The notes under the pieces are model-generated. The model was not told the DNA's origin. It ran no database searches and saw nothing but the letters and a program-made list of their open reading frames with translations. Shown in pieces: positions 9,097-17,499 of a DNA stretch of 64,000 nt. Positions within the stretch are counted from its first letter, which is position 1, and every line of letters begins with the position of its first letter. The translations under genes were made by a program, and so were the position numbers. This DNA comes from Acidobacteriota bacterium (GTDB lineage: Bacteria; Acidobacteriota; Terriglobia; Terriglobales; Acidobacteriaceae): contig QIBA01000033.1 of the NCBI GenBank assembly GCA_003225175.1, positions 1-64,000 on the forward strand, in the 5' to 3' direction.

Positions 9097-9398
9097 ATGG
9101 CCAAACGTATTTTGTCGATCTCATATGACCCGTCGTTGCTTCTGACGCGCCAATTGCTTCTTCAGCAAATGAGTCATGAAGTGAGATCTGCGGAGGGATT
9201 CGCGAAGGCTTGGGAAATTTGTAGCGAACAGGCTGGCCGATTCGATCTGATTATTTTGGGGCATTCGGTACCTCATAGTGATAAAGAACCCATCATCGCC
9301 CACATCACGAAGGCGACGTTCGCGGCGCAACCCGCTCAGTAGATGCAAGTGATCCAATAGGCTTCTTGGTTGCCGTTCGGGAAATGCTGTCAGAGTAA
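9097..9398 (+). pseudogene. Frameshifted small receiver-like gene
   Basis: The frame beginning MAKRILSISYDPSLLLTRQ reads as a degenerate receiver (RFDLIILGHSVPHSDKEPII) and stops at a TAG ending at 9342. The missing C-terminal helix is found one frame away: from 9342 the bases read DASDPIGFLVAVREMLSE and end in TAA at 9396-9398. This is the normal ending of this small receiver family. A single-base loss somewhere around 9300-9340 explains both halves. It could be a real pseudogene or a sequencing error. The receiver lacks the usual Asp phospho-acceptor (GHS at that place), so even the ancestor was an atypical receiver. Confidence 0.7.
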
Positions 9399-9440
9399 TT
9401 GGCCTAAGACTCAACGAACATCCAATTGTCATTTTGGGAT

Positions 9441-10241
9441 ATGGCAATGGTAGAACTTCCTCGGTTCAGGCTGCTCGCCCTCCTGATGGCGTGTGCCACC
9501 CTGCTCCTAACCAAAGTGCTGAGTGCTGAGCAGGTCCCTGTGCGCCACAAGGAAGGGCTGATGCATGGCTTTCTCGCGCTGCGCACTCTTGAAGGCAAAA
9601 GCCTCGCCGACGGCGAGATGACCCAGATTGCAGAGGGTAATCGCGTCACGAGCCATCTGATCTTTCGCTTCAAAGATGGTTCGCTCTATGACGACAAGGC
9701 CATATTTTCTCAAAGCGGTAGTTTCCGGCTTTTGAACGACCATCTCATCGAGCGAGGTCCATCGTTCAAGCAGCCCATGGAAACGTCAATCGACGCATCC
9801 ACGGACACAATCACAGTGCACTACAAAGATCGCGGCGACGGGGAGAAAGTGATCAGGCGGCAGCTCAAACTGCCGCCCGACCTTGCCAATGGCATGCTTC
9901 TGACGCTGGTGAAGCACATCCAACCAAGTCTGCCGCAAACGACTGTGTCCCAGTTGGCGACCACCCCTAAGCCGCGGTTGGTTAAGCTCGTTATCCTTCC
10001 ACAAGGCGAAGAATCGTTGTCGAGCGGTAGCACCGAACATAAAGCCATGCACTACGTTGTGAAGGTCAAAATCGGAGGTGTCGCTGGGTTATTAGCGCCT
10101 ATCTTAGGCAAGCAGCCGCCAGACATGCAGGTATGGGTTCTCAGTGGCGAAGCGCCAGCGTTCGTCAAGTTGGAAGGGCCACTCTACAACGGCGGCCCCA
10201 TTTGGCGGGTCCAGTTAGCAGCTCCGGCCACAATCCCCTAA
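9441..10241 (+). CDS. Conserved hypothetical secreted protein
   Basis: About 266 residues from the ATG at 9441; a Met five codons upstream and one two codons downstream are alternatives. The N-terminus is a signal peptide (LLALLMACATLLLTKVLSAEQ). The mature part is beta-rich and polar with YDDKAIFSQSGSFRLLNDHLIERGPSF and later APAFVKLEGPLYNGGPIWRVQL, the texture of a DUF3108-like periplasmic beta protein. No catalytic motif is visible. It is separated from the receiver remnant by about 40 bases and may stand alone. I do not assign a function. Confidence 0.7.
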   Translation: MAMVELPRFRLLALLMACATLLLTKVLSAEQVPVRHKEGLMHGFLALRTLEGKSLADGEMTQIAEGNRVTSHLIFRFKDGSLYDDKAIFSQSGSFRLLNDHLIERGPSFKQPMETSIDASTDTITVHYKDRGDGEKVIRRQLKLPPDLANGMLLTLVKHIQPSLPQTTVSQLATTPKPRLVKLVILPQGEESLSSGSTEHKAMHYVVKVKIGGVAGLLAPILGKQPPDMQVWVLSGEAPAFVKLEGPLYNGGPIWRVQLAAPATIP

Positions 10242-10537
10242 CTGAGTGGGGCGCCACTCTTCGTGTCTTTCGAAGGGTGCACGGAAACAGGGTGGAACAA
10301 CTGTTTTTTTGATTTATTTTTGGTCGAGCTCGCAACATGAAGGTTATCGGGCAACTTGACAATGATGCGCGGCGCCTTCGGCGCACTAGATTCCTTCTGC
10401 GCCAAGCAAACCCACCCGCCAGCACACCCAGAATCAATGTTCGGACCAAAATTGAACGCATCCCATTAATTCTAGGCTTGGCTGGAAAAAGATGAGCCCA
10501 GCCGGGACGCGCTCTCCGCCTAACGGAAACTGAGTGT

Positions 10538-10592
10538 TGGTGGACCCGGTCGAGATCGAACCGACGACCTTCCCGGCGTGCCGGGACGCGCT
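10538..10592 (-). pseudogene. Degenerate tRNA 3'-half (tRNA-Ala-like remnant)
   Basis: On the minus strand this reads a recognisable anticodon-arm remnant, variable region, T-arm (GTCGG TTCGATC TCGAC), acceptor 3' strand CGGGTCC and ACCA. It copies the neighbouring tRNA-Ala nearly base for base over the T-arm. The anticodon loop is one base short and no 5' acceptor strand is present in the 26 bases that separate it from the intact gene. It is either the relic of a tandem tRNA or an att-like duplicate. Confidence 0.65.
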
Positions 10593-10618
10593 AGCGCTAT
10601 TATCAAAACCTGAGTAAT

Positions 10619-10694
10619 TGGTGGACCTGGTCGGGATCGAACCGACGACCTCTTCCATGCCATGGAAGCGCGCTCCCAGCTGCGCCACAGGCCC
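10619..10694 (-). tRNA. tRNA-Ala(GGC)
   Basis: A 76-nt cloverleaf with encoded CCA. The acceptor stem GGGCCTG/CAGGTCC includes the G3-U70 pair that defines alanine tRNAs. The D-stem is GCGC/GCGC. The anticodon stem CTTCC/GGAAG carries the loop ATGGCAT, giving anticodon GGC with the A32-U38 pair typical of this isoacceptor. The T-arm GTCGG/CCGAC has loop TTCGATC. All stems pair, so the gene looks functional. Confidence 0.97.
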
Positions 10695-10807
10695 ACTGTG
10701 AGGAAGGACGATAGGACAGCTCTTATTCTCGCCTGCGCCGGGGGCTTCGGTCAATCAACGCTCTTGGGGTCGAGCGGTTCGGTTGCCACCAGGAGTATCC
10801 TTTTCAT

Positions 10808-11551
10808 GTGATCAGGGGCAGCCTTCTTCTCTTAACCATCGCCATATCGGCCTTCTGTTCTGCGCAGACGTCGTATCCGCCAGGCAATCCGCCAATTTCT
10901 TCGCAGGCTGGTTCACGCCCTCTCAGCGCGCCGCCTCCGGTTGCAAATCCGACGATTACGCCAACACCATCGCCGTCGAACTCGGGCGACCTTGGCGCGA
11001 TCCTGCAAAGGCTTGAGCAGGAGACCAGCGGCCTGAATGCTGACGTGGGCAAGCTGCGCGTGGAGAAGTGGAAGGTCGATTCGGCGACTAAGCATCAGGC
11101 TTCGGAGAACATCGGCTCTGTGCAGCGCAATGTGACTGCAGCGTTGCCCGGACTTATCGCCGCTGTACGCACAACACCGCAAAGCCTGGCTGCCAACTTC
11201 AAGCTCTATCGCAATCTGAATGCGCTCTATGATGTGGTCGCGTCCGTGAGTGAATCGGCGGGCGCGTTTGGCAAGCGCGAAGAATACGATTTGATGGTCC
11301 CGCATGCCTCCGCATTGGATGAATATCGGCGCAACTACGGAGAGTATCTGCAGCAGATGACTGCCACTGCGGATGACCGCATGGCGGCCGCCGAGCGCGA
11401 AAAAGCCGCTGCTATTGCTGCCCAGCAACAGGCACCGCCGAAAAAGATTGTTGTGGACGACGACGAGCCTGCGCCGCCTCCGAAGAAGAAAAAGACGACC
11501 AAGAAAAGCGCCGCAAACCCTTCAACCACAGGGGCTTCGACCCCAAAGTGA
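10808..11551 (+). CDS. Secreted hypothetical protein with coiled middle and basic tail
   Basis: 247 residues from a GTG start (10808). A signal peptide (SLLLLTIAISAFCSAQ) leads into a Pro-rich linker (residues 22-58). A helical segment follows with heptad-like LGAILQRLEQETSGLNADVGKLRVEKWKVD, then more helices to about 200. The C-terminus alternates acidic and very basic patches (VVDDDEPAPPPKKKKTTKK). No known domain is evident. The pattern suggests a periplasmic helical protein with a tail that may touch DNA, peptidoglycan or membrane; that is inference only. The gene lies upstream of the sigma-factor operon but is separated from it by 214 bases containing a separate promoter. Confidence 0.65.
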   Translation: MIRGSLLLLTIAISAFCSAQTSYPPGNPPISSQAGSRPLSAPPPVANPTITPTPSPSNSGDLGAILQRLEQETSGLNADVGKLRVEKWKVDSATKHQASENIGSVQRNVTAALPGLIAAVRTTPQSLAANFKLYRNLNALYDVVASVSESAGAFGKREEYDLMVPHASALDEYRRNYGEYLQQMTATADDRMAAAEREKAAAIAAQQQAPPKKIVVDDDEPAPPPKKKKTTKKSAANPSTTGASTPK

Positions 11552-11690
11552 AACTAAAGTAAGCTTGCAACCGCGCATCGAATCGGGTTCTCTATAACAT
11601 CAGAGTTTTTGGGGGCTGCTGCGTTCTCGTGTAACACAGCATGCAGCGTCCTTTAGGTGTGCCCGAACCAGTGAGGGGCGTGGCATTCCG

Positions 11691-11719
11691 GGAACTTTCC
11701 CTGGAGCTCTGGGGTCTAT
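11691..11719 (+). promoter_or_regulatory. Sigma-E (ECF)-type promoter of the sigma factor operon
   Basis: GGAACTT (11691-11697), a 16-base spacer and GTCTAT (11714-11719). The Escherichia coli sigma-E consensus, from general knowledge, is GGAACTT-N15/16-GTCTAA, so this differs by one base. It lies about 45 bases upstream of the ECF sigma factor start and suggests autoregulation. Confidence 0.75.
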
Positions 11720-11765
11720 CCGCATAGAGGTTGTGTGTTGCCAAGACGGGGAGACCTGCTAAGTT

Positions 11766-12494
11766 ATGGGTAGCGCCGTGAGAAGCATGGCGGGAGTTAC
11801 TACGTTGGCAAACCTCGCAAGCGCGATATCAGCACGTGCCGCGGAGACGTCGTTTATCGCTGAGCTGAAAGCCGGCTCAGAAGACGCTTATGAGTGGCTG
11901 ATCGCGCACTATCACCAGCCCGTGTATGGACTGGTGTATCGCATCCTTAATGATCCGGCTGATGCGGCAGACACAACTCAGGAGGTTTTTCTCAAGGTCT
12001 TCCGCGGCATAAAGCGCTTTCACGGCGAAGCGAGCCTCAAGACCTGGATTTACCGCATCGCGCTGCACGAGGCGTCGAACCAGCGCCGCTGGTGGTTTCG
12101 CCACAAGCGTCGCGAGACAACGATGGAAGCTCCGATCGGCGAAGAAGATCGTCAGGGATTTGCGCTCAAAGAGACTTTGGTTGACGAGCACGATTCGCCC
12201 TTCGATTGCACGGCGCACGAGGAGGTTCGCATCAAGGTCGAGCGGGAGTTGGCGCAGGTCGCCGAGCCCTACCGCACAACCGTCGTGTTGCGGGATATCG
12301 AGGGACTCTCCTATGAAGAGATTGCCGAGATCCTGCAGGTTTCACTCGGTACGGTGAAGTCGAGACTAATGCGTGGACGCTTCGCGCTCAAGAAACGTCT
12401 TGAGGATTACGCCAGGCAAGCGGGCCGCGATCTGGGCCTGAAGGTTCCCAGCCACGGCGCTCGAGTGGCATCACTGGAGGTCGGAAGCAAGTAA
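11766..12494 (+). CDS. rpoE: ECF (sigma-E type) RNA polymerase sigma factor
   Basis: 242 residues. Region 2 includes YEWLIAHYHQPVYGLVYRILNDPADAADTTQEVFLKVF and the -10-binding FHGEASLKTWIYRIALHEASNQRR. Region 4 carries YRTTVVLRDIEGLSYEEIAEILQVSLGTVKSRLMRGR, a complete helix-turn-helix for the -35 element. An N-terminal extension of about 25 residues precedes region 2. The gene overlaps the following zf-HC2 anti-sigma gene by one base (taatg), the classic sigma/anti-sigma arrangement. A sigma-E-like promoter just upstream implies that it drives its own operon. It is likely an envelope-stress regulator. Confidence 0.93.
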   Translation: MGSAVRSMAGVTTLANLASAISARAAETSFIAELKAGSEDAYEWLIAHYHQPVYGLVYRILNDPADAADTTQEVFLKVFRGIKRFHGEASLKTWIYRIALHEASNQRRWWFRHKRRETTMEAPIGEEDRQGFALKETLVDEHDSPFDCTAHEEVRIKVERELAQVAEPYRTTVVLRDIEGLSYEEIAEILQVSLGTVKSRLMRGRFALKKRLEDYARQAGRDLGLKVPSHGARVASLEVGSK

Positions 12495-13141
12495 TGGACT
12501 GCAAACAAGCCAAGTCGAAGTTGTCCACGTATCTAGACGGGGCCGTGAGCGGTCATGAGATGCGCGTAATTTCTGCGCACCTGGAAAGCTGCAGCCCCTG
12601 CAACACAAGCTATCTTTCCCTGCAGCGCACGCAAGCGCTGTTGTCCTCAATTGGGACGCGCAAGGCGCCCAGCGACCTTCCGCTCCGGTTGAAGATCGCG
12701 ATTCAGCAGGAGCGCTCGCGCAGCGCAGCCCGCACGCTGCAAAATATCGCCCTGCGAATCGAACACGCAATCAATACATTCATGCTGCCCGCCACTGCCG
12801 GGCTCACAACCGCCGTGATCATGTTCGGCGTGCTCATTGGATTCTTCGCGATTCCCGAAGTGGCAGACGACATCCCAACCTCGCTGTACACACCGCCGCG
12901 ACTCTCGAACGGACCATATGAGATCCAGGGGATTGACGGCCCAGTGCTGATCGAAGCGAGCGTGGATTCAAGTGGACGCGTGCTCGATTACCGCATTTTG
13001 TCGGGCCATGACAGTGACGCTGTACGCGTGAAGATCGACAACGCGCTGATCTTCACCACGTTCGAACCGGCGCGCGCCTTCGGCGCGCCAGCCAGCGGTC
13101 ACGTGGTGCTAGCCTTCTCGACCGTGAATGTGAAGGGATAA
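12494..13141 (+). CDS. zf-HC2 transmembrane anti-sigma factor with TonB-like C-terminus
   Basis: 215 residues. The N-terminal zinc anti-sigma motif is H29-x3-C33-x2-C36 (HLESCSPC), within MDCKQAKSKLSTYLDGAVSGHE. A membrane helix at about 101-120 (TTAVIMFGVLIGFFAIPEV) separates a cytoplasmic sigma-binding part from a periplasmic domain. That domain (about 135-215, GPVLIEASVDSSGRVLDYRILSG) has the fold signature of TonB C-terminal domains. It starts inside the stop codon of the sigma gene, so the two are translationally coupled. The TonB-like sensor end is a less common addition and could detect envelope state; this is inferred. Confidence 0.88.
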   Translation: MDCKQAKSKLSTYLDGAVSGHEMRVISAHLESCSPCNTSYLSLQRTQALLSSIGTRKAPSDLPLRLKIAIQQERSRSAARTLQNIALRIEHAINTFMLPATAGLTTAVIMFGVLIGFFAIPEVADDIPTSLYTPPRLSNGPYEIQGIDGPVLIEASVDSSGRVLDYRILSGHDSDAVRVKIDNALIFTTFEPARAFGAPASGHVVLAFSTVNVKG

Positions 13142-13158
13142 GTTAAACAATAACGGAG

Positions 13159-13189
13159 CGCCGGGCGTCCTCGCCCGGCGTTTTTGTTT
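13159..13189 (+). terminator. Rho-independent terminator of the sigma/anti-sigma operon
   Basis: A perfect 9-bp GC-rich stem (cgccgggcg / cgcccggcg) with loop tcct, followed by tttttgtttg. It lies between convergent genes. Confidence 0.88.
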
Positions 13190-13234
13190 GATAAGAGAAC
13201 GCCTCGGTCACCAGACCAGATGGGAGAGGGCTCT

Positions 13235-14665
13235 CTAGAAAAGGTTCCAGAGGTACTGATTGTAAACATCATGGTGATACTGCACTTCAGGAGTCTTTAC
13301 GAACGTGCCGAGCAGACGTGGACAACGATCGGCGGAGGCCTTCTTCAGGTCGGCGTATCGGCTCTTTACGTCTTCGCCAAGAAGCTTCGTCGTCCACTCC
13401 GCAGTCATGAAGTTATCAAGAGCTGTGTAGATGTTGTCTGGCAGGTACCGTTCGGCCTGTCGCAGATTCTTGATTTTGGCTATATCTCCTTGCAATCCCG
13501 TGCGAAAAACCGCGTACATCACCATGTATGGATTCGCATCAGGGCTTACTGATCGCACTTCCACGCGTGACGTTTTTTCGTTACCGATTGGAACACGGAT
13601 CATGGATCCGCGATCCACTGGCGATGCCTTGATCTGGTTTGGCGCCTCGAAGTGCGGGTCGAGACGGCGATAGGCGTTCACGCTGGCATTAAGCATCAGG
13701 CAGATGTCGTTGCCGTGAGTGAGAATCCGATCGACGAACGACCACGCAATTTTTGCGAGCTTCTCTTCCCCTTCTTTGTCCCAGAAGACATTCTTGCCGT
13801 TCTTGCTGACGGAGACGTTCGTGTGCATGCCGCTGCCGTTCACGCCAACGACTGGTTTGGGAAGAAACGATGCCGTGAATCCCATTTTGGTGGCCACCTG
13901 CCGGCAGATCAGCTTGTAGAGCTGGATCTGATCGGCGGCTGCGACAGCTTCACCATAGCTGTAGTTGATTTCAAATTGGGAAGGCGCGACTTCGGGATGG
14001 TCCTTTTCATTCTGGAAGCCCATCGACCGCTGTACTTCTGCCGTCGTATCGATGAAGGTGCGCAGCGGATCTCCGGGAAGCGAATGATAATAGCCGCCCG
14101 TGTTCACGTACTCAAACTTGCCTGTTTCGTGGTAGCGGCGTTCGGCGTCTGGTCCTTGAAAGAGGAAGCCTTCGATCTCGTTGGCGGCGTTCAGCGTGTA
14201 GCCTTCAGTCTTAAAAAGATTCTCCGCCCACTGTTTGAACATGCCGCGAATATCGGCGGTGTAGGGGGTTCCGCCTTTGTCGATGACATCTCCGAAAACC
14301 AGCACCTTGCCAGCGCCGAAAACATCAGCCGGAGCCCAGTAGAACGCGCTCCAATCGATCCCGAGGCGCAAGTCGCTCTCGCGCTGCGCGGTGAACCCGC
14401 GGATTGAAGACCCGTCAAAAGTGAGGTTATCGTAACTGCGCAAAAGAAACTTTTTGTCGTAATCGAGCATGTGCAGTCGACCTTCAAGGTCGCTGAACAG
14501 CACGGTCACGGCTTTAATGCGCTTTTCATCCGTGAGATAGCGCAGGAGCTCTTCCTGTATCTGGTCGAAGGGAATGCGCGTCTTGCGCTGCTCTTTCGCT
14601 TTGAGATTGAGATCCTCCAACTCGTCGTAAGGAATGGCCAGGAAATTACGCAGTTCGGTCGACAT
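13235..14665 (-). CDS. glnA: Glutamine synthetase, type I-like
   Basis: 476 residues from the ATG at 14665, chosen because GAGGAG lies just upstream; a TTG four codons earlier is unlikely. It makes glutamine from glutamate, ammonia and ATP. Signatures are DGSSIRGF (84-91), the metal-binding ANEIEGF (Glu163/Glu165), PSQFEINYS (Glu232) and the ATP-loop NGSGMHTN (276-283). I do not see the adenylylation-site tyrosine motif (NLYDLP) of enterobacterial enzymes: the region reads AERYLPDNIYTALDNF. It may therefore be regulated differently. It is divergent from the amino-acid permease at 15138, suggesting linked nitrogen metabolism. Confidence 0.93.
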   Translation of the reverse strand: MSTELRNFLAIPYDELEDLNLKAKEQRKTRIPFDQIQEELLRYLTDEKRIKAVTVLFSDLEGRLHMLDYDKKFLLRSYDNLTFDGSSIRGFTAQRESDLRLGIDWSAFYWAPADVFGAGKVLVFGDVIDKGGTPYTADIRGMFKQWAENLFKTEGYTLNAANEIEGFLFQGPDAERRYHETGKFEYVNTGGYYHSLPGDPLRTFIDTTAEVQRSMGFQNEKDHPEVAPSQFEINYSYGEAVAAADQIQLYKLICRQVATKMGFTASFLPKPVVGVNGSGMHTNVSVSKNGKNVFWDKEGEEKLAKIAWSFVDRILTHGNDICLMLNASVNAYRRLDPHFEAPNQIKASPVDRGSMIRVPIGNEKTSRVEVRSVSPDANPYMVMYAVFRTGLQGDIAKIKNLRQAERYLPDNIYTALDNFMTAEWTTKLLGEDVKSRYADLKKASADRCPRLLGTFVKTPEVQYHHDVYNQYLWNLF

Positions 14666-15137
14666 GCATCTCCTCAAGGTGGAATAAAGGGCCGTGGCAA
14701 CAGTGCAGAATCAAGCCATCAGACTACCGTGAGCCTGCACCTAACCAATATAAATTTAATTGATGGAGGATATATGAACGGTTTTCTCGGAAATTGTTTC
14801 CAGCTCGTTGCGTTTTCTATTACCAGCGTTTCGCGTTATGAGCAACAGGCATTATTTCGCAGAAGAAGCGCTTTCTGTAGAATTGTCCAACGATGAGTTG
14901 CGTTGGTCCAGTTTTGTCCCGAGTCTCGATCGGCGTTTTTCTCGCCGGAGTGGCCGGGTCATTGGTGGTGGTCCGCGATCAGTTTCTTCGAGGACGTGGC
15001 TCTGCTGTTCGAAGAAGATGGTGATCTCGACGTTGACGCTGCTACTACCCGAGCGTAGAGTTGAGCAGGCAAACCACTGAACCCTGTCAGTTCTCCCCAC
15101 TGACGCTGGGACGAATCAGGCAGCCGGTCTGCTAAGA
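14666..15137. other. Divergent intergenic region, no convincing gene
   Basis: 472 bases between glnA and the permease. The part nearest glnA is AT-rich (tataaatttaattgatgg around 14750), as expected for a promoter, but I could not place paired -35/-10 or sigma-54 elements. A 43-codon frame at 14893-15024 has one hydrophobic stretch but no ribosome binding site. Nothing else stands out. Confidence 0.5.
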
Positions 15138-17492
15138 ATGTCCTCTGGTTCCCAGAACTTACCGCCTTCCAACCGGGTACGAATCGTAGTCGCCTCCTCG
15201 GTGGCGCTAACGTTCATTTCGTTCTGGCGCGCGGCGGCCATCGTCCTGAACGATCTCGGCTCGTCGGCGTACTACGTTGGCGGCATAGCCGAAGATGCGT
15301 TTGGACGAACAGCTCCCTGGTTCATCCTCGGGGTGATGCTGTTCTCCTTTGCCGTACGCGCGGTGTACGTCGAGAGCTGCTCGATGTTTGTGCGCGGCGG
15401 CGTGTACCGCGTTGTGAAGGAAGCGCTGGGTGGAACGCTCGCAAAACTGAGCGTCTCAGCGCTGATGTTTGACTACATTCTCACGGGACCGATCTCCGGC
15501 GTTTCGGCCGGACAATACATCGCGGGCCTCATCAATGAGCTCTTTAGTAAAGCTGACGCTCACGGTTGGATTGGTCCCGGCTTCCACGCGATGTTTCACG
15601 GCACACCGCAAGTGAACGTGAATGCAACCGCCGTCGTGATCTGCCTTGCGGTGACGCTGTATTACTGGTGGGAGAACATCAAAGGCATCGAAGAGTCAAG
15701 CGACAAGGCTCTGCGCGTTATGCAGATCACCACTGTCATGGTGGTCCTTCTGCTCGGATGGGCGGTAGTCACTTTGATGAAGATCGGTGGCTCGATCCCA
15801 CCTCTGCCAACGCCGGCTAACCTTCACTTCAACGAAACCTCCCTCGGCTTTCTGGCTCACACGAGCCTTGCCACTAACTTCGGATTGTTCGGAATTCTCA
15901 TGGCATTCGGACATTCCGTTCTTGCCATGAGTGGTGAAGAAACGCTCGCCCAGGTGAATCGTGAAATCGCTCATCCGAAGCTGAAGAACCTCAAGCGGGC
16001 AGCGATCATTGTTGCCATCTACAGCTTTTTGTTCACCGGCGTCGGAACCATGCTTGCAGTGATGATTATTCCGCAGAACGTTCCAGTCTCCAGCTATGAG
16101 AACAATCTTCTCGCCGAACTGGTGATGTGGTTCAGCGGCCCGCTCTTCCTGAAGCTCTTGTTCCGCACCTTTGTCGTGGTCGTCGGCTTCCTGATTCTGT
16201 CAGGCGCGATCAACACCTCAATCATCGGATCGAATGGCGTGTTGAATCGAGTTTCTGAAGACGGCGTCCTTACTGACTGGTTCCGGAAACCGCAGAAAAG
16301 ATATGGAACCAGCTATCGCATCGTGAACCTGATCGTAGGCCTGCAGATCATCACGATTCTGTTGAGTCGCGGCGATGTGAATGTCCTCGGTGAAGCGTAT
16401 GCATTCGGCGTGATCTGGAGCTTCACCTTCAACAGCGTAGCTATGCTCGTGTTGCGCTTCAAATACAAAGGTGAACGCGGTTGGAAGGTACCTCCGAACA
16501 TCAGTATCGCGGGTAGAGAGGTTCCTCTTGGCTTGCTCTCTGTCTTCATGGTGCTGCTCACGACAGCGCTCGTGAACTTGGCCACAAAGAAGATAGCGAC
16601 CATTACCGGCCTAATGTTCGCGGCTGCATTCTTTGCCATCTTCACCATCTCCGAGCGCGTGAATGCCCGCAAGTTCAAGCATGCGGAAAAGGAGATGAAG
16701 GAACACTTCCAGCTCCTGCACGAAGAACGAATTGAGCGCGAAGCAGTCGGTATCCGTCCGGACTGCACGCTTGTCACCGTTCGTGACTACAACACGCTAT
16801 TGCAGCTGCGATGGGTTTTACAGAATACCGACACGACAGAGAACGACGTTGTAGTCCTTGCTGCCCGGCTTACAGGACCAGGAAGCGGCGAGGTTGATCT
16901 CTCTACCGAACAGATCTTCAGCGATCACGAGCAGACGCTGTTCACCAAATGTGTGAGCATCGCCGAGAGCTACGGCAAACACATTTCGTTGATGGTCGTG
17001 CCCGCGCGCGATGTCTTCTCGGCTATCGTCCAGACCGCAAATTCTCTCCTGGCAGCGCGTGTTGTAGCCGGACTCTCCACAAAAATGACAGCCGAGGAGC
17101 AGGCATTCCGCATGGGCCAGGCGTGGGAAGCTGCGCCTCCGCCAAAGCATCAGTTTGTGTTTCAAGTCGTGAAGCCAGGTCCAGAGGTACAGAGTTTCCG
17201 TATCGGTCCGCACACTCCCGACCTCAAGACGGAAGACGTGATGCTCGTGCATCGTCTATGGCTGGACGCACGCCGTCAGGCAGGAACAGAAGAACTACAT
17301 CACCACGACATCGTGACACTCGCGCTCACGCGGCTTGCAGCAGATTACTCGCGCGATCGGCAATCAATTCTGAAGGAGCTCCGAAGTCGCGGAGATGGTT
17401 TGGTGGGAAAGACACCACCACGCGTCGGACCAACAGGTAAACCGCTTCCCAATCCCGTTTCGGTACCGCCCACTCATCCGCGATCCAAATAG
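15138..17492 (+). CDS. APC-superfamily amino-acid permease with a large cytoplasmic domain
   Basis: 784 residues. The first 530 or so hold about 12 hydrophobic segments of an amino-acid/polyamine/cation permease (VALTFISFWRAAAIVLNDLGSSAYYVGGIAEDAFG at the start). The remaining 250 residues are soluble: a charged helix (FKHAEKEMKEHFQLLHEERIERE) leads into DCTLVTVRDYNTLLQLRWVL and later ISLMVVPARDVFSAIVQTANSLLAARVVAGL. This layout is reminiscent of a universal-stress-protein-like nucleotide-binding fold and may regulate transport. The closing 30 residues are Pro/Lys-rich. The substrate is not determinable from sequence. The gene is divergent from glnA. Confidence 0.85.
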   Translation: MSSGSQNLPPSNRVRIVVASSVALTFISFWRAAAIVLNDLGSSAYYVGGIAEDAFGRTAPWFILGVMLFSFAVRAVYVESCSMFVRGGVYRVVKEALGGTLAKLSVSALMFDYILTGPISGVSAGQYIAGLINELFSKADAHGWIGPGFHAMFHGTPQVNVNATAVVICLAVTLYYWWENIKGIEESSDKALRVMQITTVMVVLLLGWAVVTLMKIGGSIPPLPTPANLHFNETSLGFLAHTSLATNFGLFGILMAFGHSVLAMSGEETLAQVNREIAHPKLKNLKRAAIIVAIYSFLFTGVGTMLAVMIIPQNVPVSSYENNLLAELVMWFSGPLFLKLLFRTFVVVVGFLILSGAINTSIIGSNGVLNRVSEDGVLTDWFRKPQKRYGTSYRIVNLIVGLQIITILLSRGDVNVLGEAYAFGVIWSFTFNSVAMLVLRFKYKGERGWKVPPNISIAGREVPLGLLSVFMVLLTTALVNLATKKIATITGLMFAAAFFAIFTISERVNARKFKHAEKEMKEHFQLLHEERIEREAVGIRPDCTLVTVRDYNTLLQLRWVLQNTDTTENDVVVLAARLTGPGSGEVDLSTEQIFSDHEQTLFTKCVSIAESYGKHISLMVVPARDVFSAIVQTANSLLAARVVAGLSTKMTAEEQAFRMGQAWEAAPPPKHQFVFQVVKPGPEVQSFRIGPHTPDLKTEDVMLVHRLWLDARRQAGTEELHHHDIVTLALTRLAADYSRDRQSILKELRSRGDGLVGKTPPRVGPTGKPLPNPVSVPPTHPRSK

Positions 17493-17499
17493 GCCGGGC

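Noticed and set aside
10369-10384. gcgccttcggcgc hairpin as a terminator
   Set aside because: Short stem, no T-run on either strand.
13651-14407. 251-codon plus-strand frame antisense to glnA
   Set aside because: Shadow of the glutamine synthetase gene; GC-rich codon structure of the real gene creates it.
14680-14800. Sigma-54 promoter for glnA
   Set aside because: The best TGGC...TGC pair has the wrong spacing by one base and poor flanks.
14893-15024. 43-codon frame with one hydrophobic stretch
   Set aside because: No ribosome binding site and an Arg-rich ending; cannot be separated from chance.
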